Assembly (NCBI RefSeq): GCF_945859685.1
Contig: NC_079148.1
Coordinates: 117,958,156 to 118,022,155, forward strand
Direction: 5' to 3'
Origin: Eupeodes corollae
Taxonomy: Eukaryota > Arthropoda > Insecta > Diptera > Syrphidae
Length of the DNA: 64,000 nucleotides
The notes beneath the pieces were generated by a model that worked only from the letters and a program-made list of their open reading frames with translations, searched no databases and was not told the DNA's origin. Numbering within the stretch: the first letter of the stretch is position 1; every line of letters begins with the position of its first letter. Of the stretch, positions 32,020-44,800 are shown piece after piece. The translations under genes and the position numbers were made by a program.

Positions 32020-32352
32020 GAGGTCTCAACTATTTTTTCAATATTTAGAAATCCAAAAGCTAACTTTTTTGACTTCATTTTGCAGTTCTTGTTTTTACTT
32101 TGTGAAAGATTTTTCTGGTACCTATATTTCAGTATCAACAAAAAAGTTGGCCATAATGGAGTTGATGTCTACTCCAATATCTGTATATAAAAGGTACATG
32201 TTTGGTCCTAGGACACTTCTTTTCGGTACACTTACTTCAATTTTCTGTATTTTAAAAAACTGGTCGTACCGTAGTTTTAAAACATATGATTTCAGTTTTT
32301 CGTAGAAAGGAAAGGTCTCTTTGTAGTTTTTACTCCAATTAAACCTTATCAA
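32020..32352 (-). pseudogene. Jockey-like reverse transcriptase fragment
   Basis: Minus strand from 32352: KSYVLKLRYDQFF, then VPKRSVLGPNMYLLYTDIG, corresponding to the VPQGSVLGP-LYLLYT-DIP motif of jockey-type enzymes. This is followed by ANFFVDTEI in place of FADDT and LQNEVKKVSFWISK. The catalytic Asp pair is damaged. It is a separate lineage from the plus-strand fragment at 30056-31800. Confidence 0.7.
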
Positions 32353-33779
32353 AGACTTAAGTTACTTTTAAGAATATAACAAGAGCATTCTTATTTTTTT
32401 CAAGTGCTTTTTTAACCATATCCGTCATTCAATGTATATTAAATTTATTTCAAGATCCAAACTCACGATCCGGGTTAGGTCGAATTTCTTTTATTATTTT
32501 GCAGAGCCTTTTCAATATCAGTAATTCCATTGTTCATGAAATAAAAATAAACCTTTGTCTAGGAAATGAATTTATTAATTTAAAATTTCATAAATTCATG
32601 AGGAATATGAAAGTTTTCATTCGGGTTATAACCTGACGAATTCTTGCCTCAAATTGGTACAAATCCTATAAACATATAGGCTAAAAAATTGACTTAAACG
32701 AAGGCTGAATAACACAATAGTGTTACATGATTTTTACTTTCAACAACGTTACTTTTAACAACTTAAATAATCGCTTGTATATAGATTGATGATTTTTGAG
32801 CCAAAATCCGAGCCACAAAAACATTTTAAACACCACCCGACAAGAGAACTATTAACATACGCTTCAAGTCTTTCATGAGGAAAATCTTATATCGATTTTA
32901 GTTTTATCGAGTAGACTCTGTATGCCTGTTTTTGCCATTGACACGTCAAATTGTCTTATTTAATTCTTTGATTTTAAGGCTTCCTGAGATATGAAGTCAA
33001 TGAGTCATAAAAAGGACAAACCCTTACAAAATTTCAGTAAATTAAACTCAGAATTAGTTTAACTTAATTTTAATAGTAGGATATTATATGTTTTTGTACG
33101 GAATGAAATCCTATAGAATAATTTCGATTCTTTGACTTAGAAAATCACCATTTTGTTTAATTTAAAAGTCCATCTATAAATATTGCCTCACTTGCATTTA
33201 TTACATTTTGTATATCAAAAAACAATACGAACTAATAAAAAAAAACTTTTATTTGAAAACTAACACAAATAAAATAATAAAACTTTTGTATTTTTCAAAA
33301 CTAAAAGCTAACCACCACTGGGCCCATCAGCCAGTATTCTGCAACAACAAAACAACAAAAAGTGTCACTTTATACTTTGTTTTAAAATTAAAAGCTAACA
33401 AAAATAAAAACTATACCGACAAACAAAATACAATATTTTGAGACTATGACTATATAACCGGACCGGGTGGAGGGAGTACAAATACAACACCGGAAAAGAC
33501 AATCTTTTGTTTTCCGGCTTCGAGTGTGCTTGTTATGCTTTCCTTTTTTAACCCACACCTATTCATACTATGCACGTATAACGGGGCAACAATGAATCGT
33601 AAAAAAAAAAGAAAACAAACTTTCTTCTTATAGATCAAATGGCACACATAACGGAAATGAAAACTCTATAACAAAACAGACAAACAAAAAATACATGCTT
33701 ATTTTAATTAGAAGTCTCTAGGAGAAACAAGCTACAACTTTTATAAAAGTTTATTTTTCTAATTTAAATTTAATTCTTT
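32353..33779. other. Intergenic, no recognised feature
   Basis: AT-rich. The open frames at 33208-33441 and 33450-33647 have no recognisable motifs and are not called. Probable 3' UTR of the minus-strand gene begins near the right end. Confidence 0.45.
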
Positions 33780-33781
33780 TT

Positions 33782-33787
33782 TTTATT
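33782..33787 (-). terminator. Candidate poly(A) signal of the small membrane-protein gene
   Basis: AATAAA on the minus strand, about 120 bp past the stop codon at 33910. A second AATAAA lies at 33750-33755. Confidence 0.45.
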
Positions 33788-33909
33788 TTGTTGCTTTTCC
33801 TCGTCCCGGCTCGGCTGTCTATAATAATATTAAAATAAAAACAAAATAAAGAATGAAAACACATCTTTTTCCATTCATACATTCGCTCGCATCGCATCGC
33901 ATCACATTT

Positions 33910-34856
33910 TTAGACTTCATCCGTCATTGCCGGGGCGTATGTATTCGTATGTTCGACAGAAGACGAAAGAATAACTTTTCGCATGGCAAAGTACAAAATG
34001 GCGCCCAATGCGAGTTCAACAATAGCCAAAATTAATATCAACGCCCATCCGGGTATTGGAAGTCCAGCTAAAAAAGTAAAATAAAAAGAAAGAAGAAAAA
34101 ACTTTCTTTGATTAGAAGGATAAACAAAAACATTTAAACATAAAGTCCTTTTGATATAAAACAAAATAAAAAAAAAAAACAGTGTATACAAAAGGATTTT
34201 GCACTTATTTCAAGCAATTTCCACCTCAAAAAGGACCAAACTGGGCTGAGTGTATACATATAGATTATTTACAGATATACTTACTGTAATATTGTCGGGT
34301 TAGAGTTCTACGGCCTCTAAGGACACGACGGACGGCATCCGTTTCCTGCGAGCAACAAGCCAGCACAACTGCAAGGGAATATTAATTTATTATAACTTAA
34401 TTAGTTTGTAATGTGTTTTGTAAAGTTTTTCTCTTCCTGATGTTAGGTTCTGTTTTTCTTCTTCTTTTTTTAAATATTCTCTTTTTTTAAATTCTTTTTT
34501 GAACAAGGGTTTTATTTTAAAAGTTTCGAGTGTGTATACAGGACGAAGATGATGATGTTGTTTGCTTGTTTAGAGGTTATATTTTGCTTTCTGGTGTCTG
34601 AGAGCTGACTGTATGAGCGTAGAGCTGAAAAGCACATACCTACATACAACCGCTTCGTTTGTTTAGTAAGGGAATGTTTATCAGAGGGCTACAATTAGAT
34701 GCAAGTGGAAACGTTTTTCTAAGTGGATTGGTGTAGCGTGCTTCCGCAGGGCGTAATTTGAATAAATTAATACTCTATAAGTGCTTCACATTTCACATAG
34801 CGTATCTTCAAACATATATCTGTACAGGACACAGGTATGAGAGCGAAGAGTTTCAT
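33910..34856 (-). CDS. Small single-pass membrane protein, 90 residues, three exons (uncharacterised)
   Basis: Exons on the minus strand: 34856-34826 (tentative), 34368-34285 and 34067-33910. Lengths 31, 84 and 158 nt give exactly 90 codons plus stop with matching phases (1 and 1). Residues 1-16 (MKLFALIPVSFVLACC) look like a signal peptide. Residues 17-38 are polar and basic (VRRVLRGRRTLTRQYY). Residues 46-67 form a transmembrane helix with a buried Glu at 56. A cytosolic-type tail ends TYAPAMTDEV. I do not recognise the family. Exons 2 and 3 are well supported; the first exon relies on a GTACAG donor and on the convincing signal peptide it creates. A minus-strand AATAAA lies at 33782-33787. 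No function is assigned. Confidence 0.6.
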
Positions 34857-36046
34857 ACAACAACAACAAAAAAATATATAAATATACATGAAGCCCGGTA
34901 AAATGAGCTTTGGTTGGAAAATGATTGCATAATTAACATGAAGACTATGTTTGTAAGTATGTTTTTGTTGTTGGAAAATCACTTGAGGTGAAACATTGAT
35001 GGATTTGATTGGTCCGGAATTTGAAGTGATTTATGTACATATATATATGCTTAATAGGCCCTTAGAGGACTTGAATAATTTATATAATTTTTTCAATAAA
35101 TCGATATAAGCTTTTTATGGTTTTTAGAATTATTTTTGAGTTCTTTGTTCTTAAACAAAGAATAACTCTTGTGAACACCAAAACATTAATATTAAAGTTA
35201 AGTTCATATATTTTTGTATTTTATCATATTTAAAATTTTCCATTTCAATTTAAATAACCTTAAAAATGTTCCATTACAGAAACACCTGTTCACAATGAAA
35301 TCAGAATTAAAATAAAAATAAAAAAAAACAGGACAGTTTCCTACAAATTTCACATTTCCAATTACTTAAATTAATTAAATTTCTATTAAATTCAAAATTT
35401 TTAAAACAATATAATCAATAAAACAAATTAAGAGAAATACAAATTTTCACAGTAAACGAACAACTTTCACCGTATTAACAATCATAATAATGATTCTATT
35501 GAAAAAATGTACATGACCTTAAAATGAAAGACCAATTTTTAAAAAGAGAATCTTTTGAAAATACTGATTTCTAGAAATCAATTGAACATGCATACTGTTT
35601 ATAACCACACGAATTGTATTCTCTTTTATTTAATAGTGGACGACTTGGGCGTATAATTATTTTTTTATTTTATTTGAGTTTTTAAAAAATGACCTTTAAA
35701 TAGTAAATTAATTTTGTAATTTTCCGTTGAAAATTGACTTTTTTAATTAATAAACTATTTTCTATCATTTTTTTTCCATATTTATGGCATTTAATATTTT
35801 TAATATTTTTATGAAAAGTAAGAGCTTGTTATGATGGTTAAAAATTATTTTATATCTGTCAACAAATCCAGACAAAATGATTTGTTAGTAAGAAAACAAT
35901 ATTTGGCTAAGCCTTCAGATACAAAATCATACCAAAAGGAGTATTATGACAGTACTGAATCTGCATTTACTCGTAATTAAGCATTAAACCAAAAGTCAAA
36001 CATAAACGCTAAAACTTCTATTTTGGGTGCATCCCAAATTCAGATA
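34857..36046. other. Intergenic / upstream of the small gene, no recognised feature
   Basis: A (TTG)n-type run on the minus strand directly precedes the proposed start codon at 34856. The rest is AT-rich with no feature recognised. Confidence 0.45.
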
Positions 36047-36712
36047 AGAGGATGGGATGCGACCTACACTGATAACTTTCCCTCCCATTTTGCGATTTGT
36101 CTTACCTTAAATTTTAGCAAAATATTCAGAATTAGATTTTGTGTGTGTTAATAAATTTAAGTCAACATCTTTCTTTGTTCTCCTAACACTTGAATCGAAA
36201 GCAATTTCTATCAGTATTTTGTAGTTTATTCTAAAACTTATCAACAATATTTGGCAAATGATAAAATACGAGTAGTTTGATTTCAAAATCTCTTTCTGCT
36301 GACGAGACAATTAATTGAAAATCTATTTTTACCAATTTTATTAGAATTTCTTGAAAATTTGTATTTCTTTTATAAACAAATACAGATTAGATATTTCTAA
36401 GAACAATATCTTACGTTAATAACAAAATTTAGCATTTTTAATTTATTCATAAGATATCGAGAACTGAATATAAATTTTCAACAATTTTGCGAATTATTTT
36501 TGTAGATTTAAATTTGTATGAAAAAACTGACAACTAGATTTTTACAAAAATTTTATAGAATTTCGAAAACAAAATTTTGTTTAAGATAATATTTTAAACT
36601 CTTTGTAAAAAAACTGTCAGTTAGATTTTTTTTCAAAATTTTACCAGCTGTCAAAAACGTTATTCTTTTGACAAATCTAGCCGACTACAATAACTTAGTG
36701 TGGTAAGTTAAA
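36047..36712 (-). repeat. Family A copy A4, internally deleted, minus orientation
   Basis: Tail word GAGGATGGGATGCGACC at 36047, monomer remnants, then the head terminus near 36700 reading in reverse as a diverged TTAACTT... block. Short and older-looking than A6. Confidence 0.6.
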
Positions 36713-37779
36713 AACTATAAATATTGCGTTTTTAGGTAAATCGCATCAATTTTCAATCAAAATTGTAGGAAAAAAGTTTAGAAAAAAACCCTAGTTGGAA
36801 AAAAAGACACAAAAAGTCTCTTAGAATTTCTAAAAAGAAGACTTGTTTACGAAAGAAAAAAACAATATTTTAAAAAATATTTCACTGATTTTCACAGCCT
36901 TAGTTTTCTTATCTTATTCTTATATAAAATATGATTCCTATAAGAAAAAGGAAACAAAATTTGTGTTTAAACTTTCTTATATGTATTTAAATTAAACTTA
37001 AAGTTCGATTTTTGTCCAAAAAGAAAACTAAAAGGCGTGGCCAAACCTTATCTAAAAAATTTACAAATAATCAATGCAAATATTTTTTTTGCCGACATGA
37101 TACTTGAGTCGTAACCCATGTCCTATCAGTTTTTTGTTGTTTTTGTAGGTTCTCGTATTTTACAAAAAAGGCTGTTATTGGATTGTTGTAAAACATTATT
37201 ACAAACAAATGTGAGCCGTCATGGGACGCCTGGCAGATGTGAAACATCGTGTGTACAAGTAATATGCATAAAAGATATTATTATTACAGGAATTAAATAT
37301 AGCCTAATGGAAAAATGAAGTATTACGAATTTCTTACAGAAAATGGTGACTTTATTTAATAAACATTTATTTACATGTGATATAAAAATTCTATATTAAT
37401 ATCAAGTGGCCACAATTTAAATATTTTCATCTGTGACTTCAATAATATATAAAAGTTACATATATTCGATGTTTCCTAAGCCGGTATTACTTTGACGATT
37501 GGTCGATGATAACTAAAGTACGTTACAAAAGTATTGGATGAAACATTATCCATTTTTGACAGTAGATTCTCTTGGATTGTTGTTGATTTGCAATTGAAAT
37601 TCTTTTTGACGAAATGTTATTAATCGCATTGATTCAGCTCTTGGTAGTAATGGTAGTTTATGTTTATTCGTGCCTTAGTATAGCGTGGCTACCCGTCGCC
37701 AAGGCAAGCGTCGCCACGCCAACAATTCGGATAACAAGTGAGCATATAGATGTTTCACATCAAAAGTTAGCAACAATAA
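36713..37779. other. Intergenic, no recognised gene
   Basis: AT-rich. At 37681-37720 a GC-richer patch contains the inverted words GCGTGGC and GCCACGC, about 23 bases apart, which could form a small hairpin. No protein-coding motif. Confidence 0.4.
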
Positions 37780-38408
37780 TTTCCATATGATAAAATAAGT
37801 TCGATTTTAAAATCTATTTTTGTTTCCGGCATTTTTTGCCTTAACCAACTTTTGTATCCATTCAAGTAATTATTTTTTTTTAAGTTTTTATTTTTTATAA
37901 GAAAATACCGTTTAGATTTTTCCAAGAAAATATTTTGCATAGATAGGATAAATATCGAGATATTCTAGCAAAACATAAGTTCTTACCAATTTTGTACAGA
38001 AAAAAATCTCCGAAATATTTTATGATGCATACAATAATTTTGGAAGAAATGACATTTGAGGTAAAAATATTTGTGTCAGTTTTTTTTTATTTATAATAAA
38101 ACCATATGGTAATACGTCATAATACATAAAATAAAATTTAAATAAAGTTGCTAGCGTTATTGGTTCGATAGCCAAATTTTTCAATCACTCAATTTTTCGA
38201 AAGTCATCTCTGCTATCTGGTATTATTTATATAAACAATAATTATTTGATATACACAGTTCTTGAGATATGGCCTATAAAAAATGGTATCCCAAATTTAC
38301 GTACACGTGCATATAACGACATCCCTACATCTTTCTAAAAACATTTTAGATTCTAGTAATGTAAAAAATTTTAACTCTTAAAATCGGACCGATCGCAATT
38401 ATATCATA
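37780..38408 (-). repeat. Family A copy A5b, diverged, minus orientation
   Basis: Contains the head block in reverse (ACATCTTTCTAAAAAC and ...AAATCGGACC near 38310-38395). It meets copy A5 head to head at about 38408. Confidence 0.5.
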
Positions 38409-39130
38409 TGTTAAGTGTCCGATTTGTCAAATTGAAAATTTTGATATTTCTCGACGTTTCAAGGTCCCTAGAGTTGAAATAAAAGATTTTTAGAAAGATG
38501 TCTGCGCGTGCGTGTGTACCTACGTTCGCGACTTTTTTTCGACGTCCATAGCTCAAGAACCAGAAGAGATATCAACTTCAAAAACTTTTTTATACAGATA
38601 ATAAGGCAGAAAGATGCAGAAAAGACTCTTAAGAAAATTGAGTGGGTGTTTTTTTACCATTTCAGTAAAAATGTTGGTTAGTCCTAAATATCTCACGCTA
38701 GAGACTTAAATTAAATTTGATATTATGTTTTGTACCGTGATAACAAACAAATATGATTTTGAAAAAATCCAATTAACGGTTTTTTTTATAAACCAAAAAA
38801 AAACTGAAAAAAGAAATTTGTCACCTGGAAAATTCTACAACTACAAAATGATTTAATCTCCAACAATTTTTTGGAACAAAAAATAAAGTTTTTAAATCTG
38901 GTAAAATTTTGAGAAAAATCAAATTGACAGTTTTTTATTTTTTATAAAAAACAAAAATCCTAAAAATTGAATTCCGACTCAAATATCTTTCAAAAATTTA
39001 AGATTGTGGCTTCCAACTAATTTTAACTTAAAAGAAATATTGTTTTCAACATTAGATTTGTAAACTAAACTATTTCTTTAACTTCTTTAAGTAACAAATT
39101 TTTTAACCCAACACGAAAGAGTATAAAGGC
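38409..39130 (+). repeat. Family A copy A5, plus orientation, truncated
   Basis: Head words GTCCGATTTGTCAAATTG, ACGTTTCAAGGTCCCTAGAG and GAACCAGAAGAGATATCAAC are intact; the ACGT run is shortened. The inner monomers are reduced to about one and a half. It ends near 39125 with AACCCAACACGAAAGAG, a word also seen just before the tail in A2. Confidence 0.65.
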
Positions 39131-41480
39131 CAAATACTAAACATACATATATCGAATTTCCAAAAAATAATTAGTATTTCTATTAAAATCAAAAATAAGA
39201 ACAATAACATTTTTGGTTATCAAATATTATTAAGACAGATTAAGAACTTTTGCAGAAAAAAGAATTTTTAAAATCGGTTCATTGGTTTTTGAGAAAACTT
39301 AAAACAGAAACTTTTTCCAAATAAAGAATAAAAATGTTAGTACAAATTTAAAAAATCTATCGTTTTGGTTTTTAAAAGATTTGAATTCTCTATTTTTGAC
39401 CAAAAATTGTGTATGGAGAATATAAAAAAAAACGCCCAAAGCGAATCAGCTCAAAACCTTAATTTCCATATTTTAAATTGTTCGTCCGAATGGTATGAGC
39501 TATAGGGGTGAGGACATAAATACAGATGGAATCGGGGGACAAACTTTTTTTTTCGATTTTTGTAACACCGTAATGTCATTTTTGATTAAAATCTCGAGTT
39601 TAATTTTTCTACAAATGCAATAGTTTTTATAAGTCGCAAGTAAAATGTGAACAATATAAAAAATTGCTTTCAAAATACAGAACAGAGATCCCGACGCGGA
39701 TAGACAGCATTTCATACAGACATTTAAATCCTTGCTCACCAATTATAGAAAAGAATTTTTAAAAAATTCAGATTGACAAAAAACTGGCGCAGTTTTCATA
39801 GTGTTATTTTGACGCGATGCAGTTTTTTAGAAATTTGGAAGAACAATTTCTTCGCAAAGCATTATATAGTTTTTTAACGAAGAACGTGCGTTATTGATGT
39901 AGAATAAGACTGGCACAGTTTTTAGGGCAGGATTTTTTTTTTTTTATGGCAACGCTGAATATGTACAATTTTTTAAAGATTTATGTGAATGAAAAACCAA
40001 ATAGAAAATTGATTGTTGATTTCTGATTTTTACTCAAAAAAATGTATTTCTTTTTTTCTATTTACATGGAATAATTTTCAATCAGATTTTTCTAATATTA
40101 GTCATTCACATGAAACATTTACTATTTACAAAAATGATAACAAATGATATCACGAATTCGAAGAAATTCTCTTTTGTCATTTGATTGAATTTTATTTTTG
40201 TATCACAAAATAAATTCTTGATTTAAAAAATCCCAATTTTGTTCTAATTTCCTTAGTATTTCAATGCGTCATATAAAAATATTTATTGATTTCGAAATAT
40301 TGTACGCATAGACAAATAAACTTGGAGGAGAAAAAAATTACAAGTAACACACAATTTACACAAAGAATCTTATATTTAAATTTTTACATACTCAATATAA
40401 CTGTCAGGTAATAAGTGCTATTTTTCATCAATTTCATTTTGATTTCGTTGTTTTTATATCGTTTTTAATGTATTTTAAAATATTTATAAATTTAAAAAAT
40501 TACTTTCGTTTCACAAAATAAAATATGTGTCGAATACACCTGTCGCAAGGTTGTAACTGCCAAGCATAAATTCAAGCAGGTGAATTCTATTCACAACCAT
40601 ATAAAAGGCGATAAGAAATTATCGTAATATTATAAGATAAGATAATAAAAATATTGAGGTGGAGCATAGAACTGATAACAGGAGTATTGCTTTTGGGGTT
40701 AAGATTAGTCACAAGTTTCGTGTTTGTTTATTTGTAACATTCACCAGTATTTTTATCATTTTTTGTATTCTTTTGTTCTATGTTTATTTTTTTGATTGTC
40801 ATTTTAAAAAGCAAACCAATTTGTTTTTGTTTCTTAGTAATTGACATTATTTTGTTTCTCACACAAACTGAATTTATATCGTTAAAAATAAAAGTAGGTT
40901 TATTTATTGCTTAAGTAATAATAGATAAAAATAAATCAATTATGTTAATAGGTATGGTATCGACATAAGTTAATTCAAGGGCAAAAAACGTTGACAGTAA
41001 AAATAGAGATGCAAACATCTCAATCTTCAATAAGGAAGTTTTTTAATTGTGTATTTTTGTTCAATATTTTTTTCTTAGTAGGCCTACTAGTTATCTAATT
41101 AAAGAATAATAAAATATAATGTTTTAAGATGAGCAGATTTAAAAAAAAACATGTTAATAAATTTTTCTAGAAAATTTCTCAACCTTAAAAGTCTAAGAGT
41201 TTTTGATTGTTCTTGCTTTTTATAAATAAGAAAACATTTTAACAAATTTAAATATACCATTTTTTAAAGAGGGTTTTTAGCTTAAAAAATCACCCTTTCA
41301 CATAAGATATTTGCAAACGCTCTTTAAATTCTTTTTTAATACAACACATTTCACACATGTTCCAAGAGAAATAGTAATACTAAGAGGATAGTAACGGATG
41401 TTTTTAAAGGTATGAAACTTTAAGGTGTCAAATATATTTCAAAATCATCGTAATTTTTTTTTTAAATACTGCCATATTTG
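39131..41480. other. Intergenic, no gene recognised; isolated TATA-like motif
   Basis: AT-rich. At 40540-40607 two E-box words (CACCTG and CAGGTG, about 35 bp apart) precede TATAAAAG at 40600-40607. No ATG-initiated reading frame of note follows, so no gene is called. Confidence 0.4.
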
Positions 41481-41489
41481 GAGTAATTA

Positions 41490-41745
41490 TAATCTTAAGC
41501 AGCATGTCGAAATACCATTATATTCACAAAAACTGATTGTTTGGTATGCTTTATGGGTTGGTGGAATAATTGGTTCTAACCATTGTTGACCGCTTTAGAG
41601 CCATACTATTGAATTTTTGTTTCATCAATTGAAAAACACGTTTATGATGCAGGAGCAGTAGTTTCAACAAGAAGACGCAACATGTCGTACAGCTCTATCC
41701 AGAATGTATTTATTTAAGAAAACATTTGTTAACCGCATAGTTCAG
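41490..41745 (+). pseudogene. Mariner transposase scrap (mariner-3)
   Basis: Plus-strand fragments QKLIVWYALWVGGIIGSNH and FQQEDATCRTALSRMY, plus FKKTFVNRI. They match VTVWCALW-GGIIGP and WFQQDGATCHTAR of mariner transposases, with the catalytic Asp pattern altered. Only about 85 codons are recognisable. Confidence 0.6.
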
Positions 41746-41919
41746 GGCCAGATTTAGAGGTCCAGAGGCATCGGGGCAATAAAGCAGCGGAGGCCCCCTC
41801 GCCACAAATTAATTTCAAAATAAAGTAAACCATTTTTATCCCTCGGGTTCTTTAATAATTAATTTATTGTGTAACCAAGTGATTCCTTAAGAATTGAACA
41901 AACACGTATAACTATAAAC

Positions 41920-44800
41920 AGACAAAAGAATTATCTCAAATTAAGTTTTAGGGTTAATAAACGGAACCTTTCGAGCCTTTTTCGTCGAAAAACCGTTGAT
42001 GATTTCGTTGAAATCCAGTTCTCGGAGTAAAACCCTTTTAATGCTCAGAAGAGAAAGCTTCGATAGACGGTTTTGTCCCATCGTTGTTCGCTTTTTTTTT
42101 ATAATTTTCATTTTTGAAAATGAGCGCTCTCCAGTGCTCCCATCCCGTCTGTCGATTTGTCTTGCTTAAAAGTTCAATTTTTACCAAATTTGCGTACTAT
42201 TTTTTGTAGATTTTATTTTTTTTATGAGCAAACGGACTGTTGGATTTTTATATAAAATTTTTTTATATAAAAAATAAAAATAAAAATAAATATATATAAA
42301 AATTACTAAAGTAAGTTTTTACCAAGTTTTAGTATTGTTTTTTTTTAGAGTTTTATTTTTTGTAAAAAAACTGTCAATTCGATTTTTTTCAAAATTTTAT
42401 CGGATGTTGAGAACAATATTTCTTATAAGATAAAATTAGTTTGAAGCCAATATTTAAAATTTTTGAAAAAATATTTGAGTCGAAAATCGATTTTTACCAA
42501 CTTTTATACATTTTTTAGGTTTTTATTTTTTGTTAAAGAACTGTCAATATGATTTTCTCAAAAATTGTCCTTATGTTGAAAACAATATTTTTTTATAAGA
42601 TAAAATTAGTTTGTAGCCAAAATTTAAAATTTTCGAAGAGATATTTGAGTCGAAAATCATTTTTTACCAACTTTTGTTAGTTTTTTTTGCGGTTTTTAAT
42701 TTTTTGTAAAAAAGCTGTCAATTCGATTTTTTCAAACTTTAACTAATTGTTGAAAACAAAACTTTTTGAAAGATAAAAGTAAATTAAAGCCAATATCTCA
42801 AAGTTCTGAAAAGATATTTGAGTCGAAAATAAATTTTTACCAACTTTTACACATTTTTTTTAGGTTTTTTTCAAAATTTTACCAGATGTCCAAAACATTA
42901 TTCTTCGTTGCACAAAATTGTTTTAGAGATGAAATCATATTTCAGTCGTAAAATTTTGGAGGTGACAAATTTTTGTTTTCAGTTTTATTTATTTATACAA
43001 AAAACCGTTATATTTATTTTTTTTTCAAAAAATATACGTGTTTAGTATCAAGTTACAATATATTATATTAAATTTAATTCAAGTCTCTAGCGTTTTTGGT
43101 TCGTAAGATATTTAGGGTTAACCAAAATTTTCACCTTTTTTTCAAACTGCTATGGTAAAAAAACCACCCACGCAATTTTCTTGAGAGCCCTTTTTGCATC
43201 TTTCTGCCTTATTATCTGTATAACAAAATTTATTTTAAATCGATATCTCTTCTGGTTCTTGAGCTATGGAGGACGAAAAAAACGTCACGAACGTACGGAC
43301 GTACGGACATACGGACGTAGAAACGTACGAACGTACGTACACACGCACGCACAGACATCTTTCTAAAAATCTTTTATTTTGACTCTAGGGACCTTGAAAC
43401 GTCGAGAAATGTCAAAATTTGCAATTTGACAAATCGGACCTATTACAATAACTTCATATGGGAAGTTAAAAAGCAAATACATTCTCAATGCAATTTCGAA
43501 TGTAGCACTGAAATTTTTATTTTCGAGAATTTGGTAGTAAAATAGTTCCAGCGATTGATCTGTTCCATAGTCGATTTCTTTTTGTATGAGTCAATCGAAG
43601 ACACAAATTGAACCAACTCATTACCAAGACTAGGCTCTAAATCATCCGGATACACTTTCACCAATGTGTCTGCTGCAGCTTGCAAATTTTCAACACCCAT
43701 CTTCTCGATGTGATTCAAGAATCCAAATTTCGAACGTATGATGCATGCAATCTTTCAGTTGGAGACATTCCTCACGATGTCTTTTTGCTCTTTACTGGAA
43801 GATACGCTAGTTAGAGCTTCTTCCATTTCCGAATAGCCGTATACTTAGGCTTTCGTAGCTTCAGCTTGACAAGACCATCGAGTTTCGCTAAGTTTTTTCC
43901 ATACTAAAAACTGGCTGCTTTTCTTCTCCGATAATTTCTCAATCAGAATTCGGATTCCGATCTGTATTGGTTATGAAGAACATGTACAAATTCTGCACAA
44001 AATCAAAGAACTGATGGTCAAGAGTTTGCAGCAGCCTTTCGCACTAAACTCAGAGAATGACCACAACAAGGTACCAACGCCGATAAATAATTTGTCTCCA
44101 AAATAAGAGCTTGCATCCCCTTGTATTCACCACTCATGTTTGCAGCATTGTCATATGATTGGTGGCGGAAACCCATGATGTCTATTTGTTGGTCACCTAC
44201 AAGCTTGAGCAAAGCGTTTGTTGTGGCTTCGCCAGTATGACCGCAGTTTGGTAATAAGGTGAGAAACCTTTCTTTTGGCGTCGATCCTCACATATAGTTA
44301 GTTGATCGATGTGAGCTTCGTCGAGAGTAGAGTCCACTTTTTCAAATGGGTTGCCAGGATTGGTTAATACTCGGCTAGCAATTCAAAAATGCCCAGGAAA
44401 TTTCCATTTCTTGGTGAGCCAACCATTTCACTGTCACCTCGAAAGGCTTAACCGCATTTAGCAATGAATTTAATGGTACTAACGATAATTCTCAGGATTT
44501 TTCGCCAATACTCTATTTGTTGAGCCTCTTGCATCTCAATCTCTTGATCGATGCGTCCCGTGACTTTTCCCCGTTGCACTCTAAAGGAAAAGTTTACTAG
44601 TGTTTACTAGTTGGAATTTGAAACATATGGGGATATGTGAAGTCAATTTTCCACGTCATAAAAAACCTGGACCGATTGAACCATTAGAAGGTAACATTTG
44701 CTGAAATATTGCAAATATATGGCGACAAAATTTTGGTCCAAGCCAGCCGTAATGGTCATATCCTATTAATAATATTTAAATTATGATGACCCAAGGCACG
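41920..44800 (-). pseudogene. ZMYM1-like hAT transposase pseudogene, split by family A copy A6
   Basis: Minus strand, N- to C-terminal: degenerate TTF-like region (44800-44600); QEIEMQEAQQIEYWRKILR; GSPRNGNFLGIFELLAEY; TPKERFLTLLP; then an open stretch (44212-44018) with GFRHQSYDNAANMSGEYKGM and LVPCCGHSLSLV; further C-terminal sequence to 43475. After the repeat (42138-43469) the C-terminal dimerisation region resumes (42130-41920) with remnants of the ERSFS...SIE...DEI pattern. These motifs belong to the hAT-type transposases annotated as zinc finger MYM-type 1-like. Several stops and frameshifts make it a pseudogene. Nothing recognisable remains of its termini. Confidence 0.72.
42138..43469 (-). 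repeat. Family A copy A6, minus orientation, inserted in the hAT pseudogene
   Basis: Begins at CCCATCCCGTCTGTCG (tail, lacking the outer GAGGCTGGGATG part). It runs through four to five monomers and the intact head with the ACGT-rich run (43285-43350) and ends ...CATATGGGAAGTTA at about 43467. The best preserved head in the window. An AT-only simple run (42250-42300) interrupts one monomer. It splits the C-terminal domain of the hAT gene from the rest. Confidence 0.75.

Noticed and set aside
33910..34191. Minus-strand ORF starting at 34189 as a 93-residue protein
   Set aside because: Its N-terminal part is intron. Splicing to 34285-34368 gives matching phases and a coherent membrane protein.
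40659..40844. 61-residue hydrophobic frame after the TATA-like motif
   Set aside because: Its first codon is GTG, not ATG, and the translation is low-complexity.
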